The position numbers and the translations under genes were made by a program. A stretch of 37,098 bases of DNA, taken from Bondarzewia mesenterica. Its lineage: Eukaryota > Basidiomycota > Agaricomycetes > Russulales > Bondarzewiaceae. The notes beneath the pieces were generated by a model, which saw only the letters and a list, made by a program, of their open reading frames with translations, was not told the origin of the DNA and did not search any database. Positions 30,816 to 37,098 of this stretch are shown here, in pieces. Location of the stretch: positions 2,593 through 39,690 of the forward strand of contig SGPL01000318.1 in assembly GCA_004802705.1 (NCBI GenBank). The letters run 5' to 3'. Position 1 is the first letter of the stretch; each line of letters opens with the position of its first letter.

Positions 30816-31383
30816 AATGGCTCTGCGAGACAAAGAGAAGGAATATTAGGTTCTTGAATCATCATCGTCATCGTCACAGGCGACGACCATCGCTTGCGAC
30901 AAGGGCAAGCTGATTGGAAGTGGACGAGGGCCAGAAACCTCGAACGAATTCAAGGAGTAAAATAAAATAAAATAGGCGGGAATGGATTATGGACTGGGTT
31001 GCATAATCGCATAGCCGAACAGCGCAGGCAAGAGCGATGGCGAGCGACGCGGGCGGAATATACTACTCACATGCCGAGATAAAGTTGCGGGCTACGTAAG
31101 GGGTTTTTTTTTGTTTGTTTACGGTATGTAAACGGGAATAATCAATTTACGCCGAGGCGGGTTTTGTGAGACGGAGAGGGGAGACAACTGGTTTGTCGGG
31201 GACAAGTCGTCGAGGTTATCGGCAGATAACAAGCAAGGCGGTGACACTCGAATTTTCAGGCCGCGCTGCTGGTTTAGTCGGAGCTCGAACTGAAAAGCTT
31301 ATATTGTCGCACGGACATCATCGACGAGGCCCTCAGGTTATCATCTCCGTTCGATCCTTTCCGCCCGCCGTATTGGCAAGAAA
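30816..31383. promoter_or_regulatory. Upstream region of the AT-hook gene
   Basis: Contains a GTTTAC-n5-GTAAAC inverted repeat at 31117-31133 and an AATAAAAT-type AT-rich run near 30958-30974. No gene is seen apart from weak frames. Confidence 0.4.
31117..31133. promoter_or_regulatory. Palindromic forkhead-like element
   Basis: GTTTAC and its exact reverse complement GTAAAC are separated by GGTAT. GTAAAC/GTTTAC matches the core of forkhead transcription-factor sites. It lies about 300 bp upstream of the AT-hook ATG. Confidence 0.4.
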
Positions 31384-31634
31384 ATGATTTTGGTGAGTGT
31401 CGAACTTTTGTTCTTGCTGTTTCGCGACGTTGTCTCGTTGTATGGGATGATTCATACCGACAAAATTAGGAAGTGCCGTCTAAAAGCACTCTCCAAATTG
31501 GAGAGGGCTGGTGTCGAGCTCGGTTCTCTGAACTTCATTCTCATGTTCTCTCTGACTCGATGATCCCAAGTGCTGACTTTGCATCTTTGCAGAACCTCTG
31601 CCAGGTGATTCAGAAATCTGTACCGGCCTTGTGA
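31384..31634 (+). CDS. Possible small spliced protein (about 57 aa)
   Basis: ATG at 31384 followed after three codons by a strong GTGAGT donor (31393) and an AATTAG acceptor ending at 31469. The joined frame continues to a TGA at 31632-31634. The predicted product (MILEVPSKSTLQIG..., with a helix-like SLQNLCQVIQKS end) matches nothing I know. The evidence is only the quality of the splice signals and an open frame. It could equally be a non-coding transcript. Confidence 0.25.
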
Positions 31635-31946
31635 ATGGGTGGATATGTCTGCTCGGGTTGGAAGCATGTCGAGTTACGAGTAGAGTACGTTTACGCATCA
31701 ATACTGTATGGTAACATTCTCCATCACCTCACAATATATATTATTTTTTATCGAGTTATTTTCACGTCATTTTGTGGGTCCATCTAGCGAAATGCAACGG
31801 AAAACAAGTGTGATATTTTCACAAACAATCCAAGAGTAATCCCAAAGTAATCCATAACATTCATTTATTCGACCGTCCTGGCGCTAATCGTGTCAACAAG
31901 TATACCATTGTACAACAAATATTCTTCGGCACAAAAAAAAAAAGAT
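31635..31946. other. Convergent intergenic region
   Basis: AT-rich, with an A-run at 31932-31943. It lies downstream of the transketolase-family stop. Nothing else is seen. Confidence 0.45.
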
Positions 31947-34544
31947 CTAGTGAGACAGCGTTTTGATCTTAACGATAATGGCTGGGAAGAGATACGAAAA
32001 GAACGTCAGCGTGATGATAGTGTAGGCCACTCAAGGGAAGAAGACATACCTTGCGGATCGAGGCCCTGATAGGGTATCTGCTCTTGCAAACCACCGCAAC
32101 CTGGAAACACACGTCATCGGACGAGAGAAGAAACCCCGTGGAGATCAAAGACAGACCTTCTCTAGTCGTGCCCATGTAGCCGTACTTGGGCGTGAGCTGC
32201 CGCTCGAGGAGCCAAGTTCCAAACTTGGAGCCAAGCTAATTGGAAATATGATGAGAACATCAAATGCGCCTAAATCAGCCAGAGAACACCTACGCCGGTC
32301 TTTTGGTTGAACGATTCGACTACCAGCACGAAGGGGCTCGAGCCGATCTTCCTGATGGTCTGGAAACGAGGGCGATCACCGGTACCCATCATCAAAGGAC
32401 TGTCAAAGGATCAAAAGGCGATTGTGCGTACCTGCTCATCGACCAAATTCAGCGTCGGCTTGTTGATCAAGCCAACGTCGAGACCCTCCTGCCTGCAGCG
32501 GAGGACGGCGTCGTGGCTGCGGTACAGCATCTCACCAAACGAAACGACGTATCCAGCCTTTCCCTCGAGGATGGTCTCGTCCTTGCCGGGCACGAACTCG
32601 TAGCCCTCGTCGAAGAATTTGGTCTTGCCATCTTGCTTGAGGATCCATGGCACCTTGGCGCGCGTGGAGAAGACGAAGCGCAGGCCGCGGTCGAAGAAGA
32701 CACGTTTTTACGATAGCAACCATTTGCAGGGGATCGGCTGGGAAGTATAGCCAGGATTGGACGTCTTCAAGACCGTTGTCGGCAAAGAAGTTATTGATGC
32801 CGAAATGGCAGGTGTTATCAGCCATCTGTTTTTCATCAGATGAGAACATCGAACTCCGTCGAGATTCAAGTGAATCTGACCTCATCGACTGAAGAAAGAT
32901 GTTTTCTTTTCAGCCAACTGATCTTCGCGGCAAACACAAGGGACACTCACCACCCGAGTGCGAGAAGTGACACAAGACGTTGCAGTTGTTCAATCGTGCC
33001 ATGGTGATCTCGGAGATGACCATCTCCAAGAATGCGGAGAAAGTGGAGAAAACACCAAATTTATTGGCGTCGAAACCGAAGCCCGCGGCAGCAGAGAAGT
33101 TGCCGCGCTCCATGACGCCGGACGAGACAAAGACCTCAGGATGCTTCTGATGAATGGCCTTTAAACCAGTTGAACCCTCGAGGTCACCTAGACCGAGAAC
33201 GAGAATTAACGCAGTTACAGACATAGTAATTGGCAAGGACGCGCACTATCAATGACCATGACCTTTTTGGCGGCCTCCTCCTTGCTCAGACCGTCGAGCA
33301 CCAAGTTAACAGCCTCGCCGAAAACGACCCGGTTCGCGCCGTTTTCGCGCGTAGAGCCGATGTACAAGTAGGGCACCGTGGTGGGCTTGATGTTGAGCAG
33401 GATGTTTTCGATGACGTCCGAGGGATAGCCGCGGGACTTGAAGTAGGTGAGGGCACTTTTGACGGGGATGGCATCGTGGGCGTGAGGGCTGCCCTCAATG
33501 TCGGGAACGCCGGGTGCCATGACTCGCTTGCAAACAACTGGAAGACAAGGGTGTTTGAGGCTCACGAAGATTTAAGCGAAAATTAGATGGGAGGCATACT
33601 GGCTGCTGGACCGTTGTAGCTTACAGCCTTGGACACAGCACCCCAAAGTTGATCAATGTCCTCTCCCTGAACAGTGAAAACTTTGAGCCCGTGACCCTCC
33701 AAGGTCCTTGGCAGCTTGTAACCTTTGAGGTACTGCGAGGGATGTCCAGCAATGGTGACATCGTTGTCGTCGATGAGCAGCTTGATGTTCAAGTTTTGCG
33801 CAACCGCTAGACGCGCCGCCTCTGCATCGTCGCCCTCCTGCTGAGATCCATCCGATCCAAGACAGAAAACGGTCTTGTCGCGGTTGGCGAGGGCGACGCC
33901 GTTGACCATCGGCCACATGTGACCGAGACGTCCTGAGGAGAACTTGACTCCGGGCGTCAGACCGAGCTCGGGGTGACCCGGGAGCTTAGAGTTGGCCGCG
34001 CGGTAGTGGAGGAGGTGCTCCGCGGGGATGTGTCCCTCGAAAGCGGAGAGAAGGTATTGGGTCGCAACGCGATGACCTGCGACACGGTCGTCATGAACTA
34101 CGCATCGAGGGGCTGCAGAGGGAGTAGAGACCTACCAGCCTCATCGAAAATGACAGGATGGAATTGATCGGAGTGCTCAAACAGCGAAAGAAGGATGCAG
34201 ACCTCCGGGACAGTGTCATAGGCACCTCCTGGAAAACAGCGATGTGCAACATGGGAGCGTGAATGTATGCTCGCGGAGTATGGAATCGGACTGACCTGTG
34301 TGCCCGCTCACACCGCGCGCGGCACCCGTAGAGGTGAAGAGAACGATGGCATCGCGGAAGAGCTGGATGTTAGCCTTGAGAGTTTCTCTCTCCTGGTTCG
34401 AAAGCTGAGGCTTGGACGGGTCGAGCTTCAACCTGGAGAGTAAGATTAAGTATGACCGATCACAGGCATGAAGAGATCGGTGTGGTGCGCGGACTTTTTG
34501 TACTGCTTGAGGTCGATTGGAAACTTGGCTTCTGCGCCGGACAT
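31947..34544 (-). CDS. Transketolase-family enzyme (TPP-dependent)
   Basis: A multi-exon gene from ATG 34544 (MSGAEAKFPIDL) to the stop at 31947-31949, roughly 680-700 residues. The N-terminal TPP domain shows a GAARGVSGHTG loop and a GSDGSQQEG...DDNDVT motif, corresponding to the GDG(x)~26N thiamine-diphosphate motif. The pyrimidine-binding domain includes MADNTCHFGINNFFADNGLED, and the C-terminal domain ends near VKIKTLSH. Transketolases move two-carbon units between sugar phosphates in the cytosol or peroxisome. This sequence is not a close match to classical yeast Tkl1-type enzymes, so the exact donor and acceptor are uncertain. Intron 1 (34433-34494) has a GTCCGC donor. An 8-nt microexon (32881-32888) is needed to join HSG and MADN. 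Divergent from the dioxygenase-like gene, sharing 641 bp. Confidence 0.85.
32881..32888 (-). other. 8-nt microexon in the transketolase-family gene
   Basis: TCGATGAG (minus strand) with a TTCAG acceptor before it and GTCAGA after it. Flanking introns are 62 bp (32889-32950) and 55 bp (32826-32880). The exon restores phase and yields SGVDEMADN. Confidence 0.7.
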
Positions 34545-35185
34545 GATGATACAAGGAGACGGTGGTGGGGTATGAGAGAAACGTGGAACGTAGAATCGGT
34601 GGGGGGATGGCGTCTGATGGCGTCCCGCCCGGTGTGTGACATCATACATATACCCCATAGACGTGACTCAGCCCAGCTCAGCCCACACATTCCTTGCGCA
34701 TCGTGACCACGAGTACGTACAGAACTTGACCTGCGCCGTACTCATCCTCACTTACATAGATCTGTTCAGAGAAAACAGTCCATTATCTCAATCACCTGAG
34801 AAGATTAGTCTATCAGTGAGTGCACTCGCCGCTCCCCTTCTCTTTCAAGCGAACCACGCGCACGACTGATCGCTCATCCACTGAAAATCCGTCCCAACTG
34901 GGCGCAAGACGCCCGTCGCTGACTTCGAGATCGCGCGTAAATATGCCTTCCCAGGTCACTTGTCCACGTCCTCGCTTGGGGGGGTTGTGACCGACTGAGA
35001 GAATATCGCCTGATGAGGATAGCACCGTTGACTGCCGTGCAAGAGGCCCACTTCACCGTCACCCACTGTCGAAAACCGTCTAGGAAAAACATTTTATGCC
35101 GTATTCCTTATGCTGGGTATAAAGAGCCCCGCGTCTGTGTGGGTCAGGCGATCATCACTCGGAATAGGCTAGGAGATATACCGCA
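34545..35185. promoter_or_regulatory. Divergent promoter between transketolase-like and dioxygenase-like genes
   Basis: 641 bp between start codons. A GTATATGTAT element lies about 100 bp upstream of the minus-strand ATG, and a GTATAAAG element at 35117-35124 about 62-69 bp upstream of the plus-strand ATG. No long coding frame is credible. Confidence 0.5.
35117..35124 (+). promoter_or_regulatory. TATA box upstream of the dioxygenase-like gene
   Basis: GTATAAAG, 62-69 bp before the ATG at 35186. Confidence 0.5.
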
Positions 35186-35942
35186 ATGCTATCTATTCCA
35201 TCTCGTCGCTGCCTTCGCAGACTGGCGGTCGTGCGATCGCCTCTGCCAGCCTTCAGAAACACGATCGTACGTTCTTGTGGACTATGATTCAGTGAGCTTT
35301 GACTCAACGACCATTCTCTTGTACCTTAGACACCGAGCAATGCGCGGTACATATCGAGCAACCACGGCGTCACCGCGAAATCGTCCTACATCACGAGCAC
35401 GTCGGACAAGGACCCATACCAGTACCAAGTCGGTTTCGGGAACCGTTTTGCTAGTGAAGCCATGTCAGTCGCCGTCGCCTCGCCCTCCTGGTATTATTTT
35501 TATGATCAAGAGGCTCACTTAATTTGCACCGCACAGACCTGGCACACTCCCCGTAGCACAGCACAGTCCGCAGAGATGCAAGTACGATCTGTATACCGAG
35601 TCTGTGAGTCCAATCCGTGTTCTCTTCCCAGTCGTCACCTCGTCACCTTTCTTCCTCGATCCATTCAGATGACGGGCACTTCGTTCATGGCGCCGCGAGC
35701 GGAGAGCAAAACCGCGTACGCCCCTCTCCCATTCTATGTTGTTCACCGATATCGATGACATGGGGACACTCGCAGCTGGCTCTACCGCATCCGTCCCTCG
35801 GTCGCCCACAAAGGGTTCACCAGGCTCCCCGACAACCCCGATGTACGTCCTCCCTCCCTCCCTCCCTTTTCCCCACTCTTTCTCACATACATCTGACATC
35901 CCATCAACGCAGCTCGAGCACAACTTCTCCTTGTCTCTGTGA
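35186..35942 (+). pseudogene. Truncated homogentisate 1,2-dioxygenase with a presequence-like first exon
   Basis: Six exons (35186-35266, 35330-35463, 35537-35603, 35669-35715, 35776-35842, 35913-35942) splice in phase to 141 residues. Exons 2-5 match the N-terminus of homogentisate dioxygenase: YQYQVGFGNRFASEAIPGTL, QHSPQRCKYDLYTESMTGTSF, MAPRAESKTAWLYRIRPSV and a GFTRLPDNPDL stretch. The normal enzyme has about 440-470 residues, and its iron ligands (two His and a Glu) lie in the C-terminal half; none of that is found before the window end at 37098. The last exon runs into a TGA after HNFSLSL. Exon 1 encodes an Arg-rich, acid-free leader (MLSIPSRRCLRRLAVVRS) that resembles a mitochondrial presequence, although the usual enzyme is cytosolic. 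This looks like a truncated copy that kept its promoter and splice sites. An unrecognised long downstream intron is the main alternative. Confidence 0.7.
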
Positions 35943-36878
35943 GCGACGATACAACATGACTGAAGTGTTATCAGATATGCTAGCAGTGGACCGTCGGACG
36001 GGAGGATCCTGAGGCACAGAGGTTGACGACCGGTTAAGACTAAGTTGGATTGCAGTACTATTTAACTACGAATTCCATTGGAGGAATTTCATCTGCTGTT
36101 CGGAGTGCAGATCTGTGCAGATATATCTTCAATGCCCACCTCCGCTTCCGGTCGGCCTCTGGCCACCGTCGCGCGTTCAGGTCTGTATCATGGGTGCGAC
36201 CCGCTCTGACGAAGTGGCCAGTCCGATAGCGCTGCCCTGCTCTACCCCATCGATGAGCATGTCAGCTGGTGCAGACATTGTGTTCTACCAAAGTACTTCG
36301 TGTCTTTCGAATTCTGTTCGCTTCAGTCAACTTACATCATTACGGTAAGTACTCGACTTGCGCCTGTATCTGGACATTGTCACCAGTCTAGTCTAGCGTT
36401 GCGATGCGTATGGGAAATCAGTCCAAGCCGTATGCTCCAAGCCGCAGACTCGTACACCGCCATTCAGCACCGATCTCTTTTTGGCAGTCAGACAGGGATC
36501 TACGGAAATCGCCGCCCTGAGCTCTTCCAGATTGGGCTCGGAGGTCTGTGGGATCCGAAATTGCCATATCGCTCGATCGTCGTCTGAGCGGGATGTCCTT
36601 AGATCTCGTCATTGACCTTGTAGTGTTCTCGTGAGAGAGATCAGACAGCATCATTAGGTGAGAACTGAGGGCAATCCAGCTGTCTGTTGCCTGAGTCTTT
36701 TTTTATATCTCTCATAATGCTCTATTCAAGCATGCACAATGGCACGAAAAATAATGCATATAATGCGGATATCATTCAAACACAGCGTGTAAGTGCCATA
36801 TGGGAGAATAAAGACATTGGGTAGTAATAGCAAAAAGAATGAAGTCGCAGGGTAACATGGAAAATCAGAGTTCAGTAG
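35943..36878. other. Region downstream of the truncated dioxygenase with no recognised gene
   Basis: Searched by eye on both strands for the missing dioxygenase parts (NPTQLRW, GDFL, cupin His/Glu positions) without success. Weak frames at 36115-36348 and 36300-36587 have no domain features. Confidence 0.4.
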
Positions 36879-37098
36879 TCACTGTGTCAAAGCGACACCC
36901 TCGGTATCAATGCGCCCATACTCAGTTTGATCGTTCTCGAGAATCTGTTTGAAAACTCTGATAAAAAGAGCCTTTTGCAATGAAGCCCGCCAGGCGGCGG
37001 ACCCGTACATCGACGAGCGCGAGCGCGGTGTTCCCCGCTCTCAGGAAGCCCACGGGGGTCCCATGGCCAGCAGCAACCAACAGTGCGTCGGGTTCCGC
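36879..37098 (-). other. Possible 3' end of a gene running off the right edge
   Basis: The last about 140 bp are GC-rich and open on the minus strand (ALLVAAGHGTPVGFLRAGNTA...). A plausible terminal exon (ILENDQTEYGRIDTEG) ends at a TGA at 36879-36881 if an intron lies near 36950. The family is not recognised and the strand is not certain. Confidence 0.25.

Noticed and set aside
35340..35522. Plus-strand frame starting at the ATG at 35340
   Set aside because: It is out of frame with the dioxygenase exon that covers the same bases and carries the family motifs.
1..37098. Transposons, long terminal repeats, CRISPR arrays, rRNA
   Set aside because: No paired terminal repeats, transposase or reverse-transcriptase motifs, spaced repeats or rRNA-like sequence were seen on reading both strands. 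A computed self-alignment would be needed to exclude diverged repeats.

Overview
The window is nuclear DNA of a filamentous basidiomycete, most likely a mushroom-forming agaricomycete. The evidence is the gene style: almost every gene is broken by many 45-80 bp GT-AG introns. The gene set fits too: a fungal class I terpene synthase, an ARV1/GET4 pair, cyanase, a divergent second beta-tubulin and AT-hook proteins. I see no rRNA, tRNA, CRISPR array or intact transposon. Scattered Ns are concentrated at about 1-2,660 and 24,800-26,800, so single-base frameshifts there need care. Exon models were built by hand from splice signals, reading phase and remembered protein families. No database search was run.

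Layout. 1-1,732: N-rich sequence with no supportable gene. 1,733-3,260 (-): zinc-ribbon/low-complexity hypothetical protein with a probable homopolymer frameshift. 4,019-5,254 (+): gankyrin/Nas6-type ankyrin proteasome chaperone, 10 exons. 5,632-6,933 (-): terpene synthase with complete metal-binding motifs, followed by about 1.5 kb of unrecognised sequence. 8,510-9,051 (+): HSBP1-like protein. 10,442-11,715 (-): GET4. 11,884-13,384 (-): ARV1. 13,846-14,476 (+): SDHAF3/ACN9 LYR protein. 15,049-15,918 (+): cyanase. 16,576-17,700 (+): C2H2 zinc-finger protein. 18,220-18,682 (-): ABM-like small protein. 19,609-20,709 (+): disordered orphan. 20,833-22,654 (-): DUF1479 oxygenase-like protein.

Second half. 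23,602-26,324 (-): a divergent beta-tubulin that looks like debris until it is spliced. It resolves into 23 exons, including 9-nt and 12-nt microexons. 26,817-28,349 (-): large disordered protein. 28,798-30,815 (-): two AT-hooks plus a cysteine-rich domain, with a one-base frameshift. 31,947-34,544 (-): transketolase-family enzyme with an 8-nt microexon. 35,186-35,942 (+): the N-terminal quarter of homogentisate 1,2-dioxygenase behind a presequence-like first exon, with no catalytic part downstream.

Most genes are unrelated housekeeping functions: proteasome assembly, tail-anchored protein insertion, ER sterol homeostasis, complex II assembly and cyanate detoxification. GET4 and ARV1 both serve the ER membrane and lie in tandem. 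The terpene synthase is the only secondary-metabolism gene and has no recognisable tailoring enzyme beside it. The most unusual items are the beta-tubulin paralogue, the truncated dioxygenase, the microexons and the AT-hook gene.
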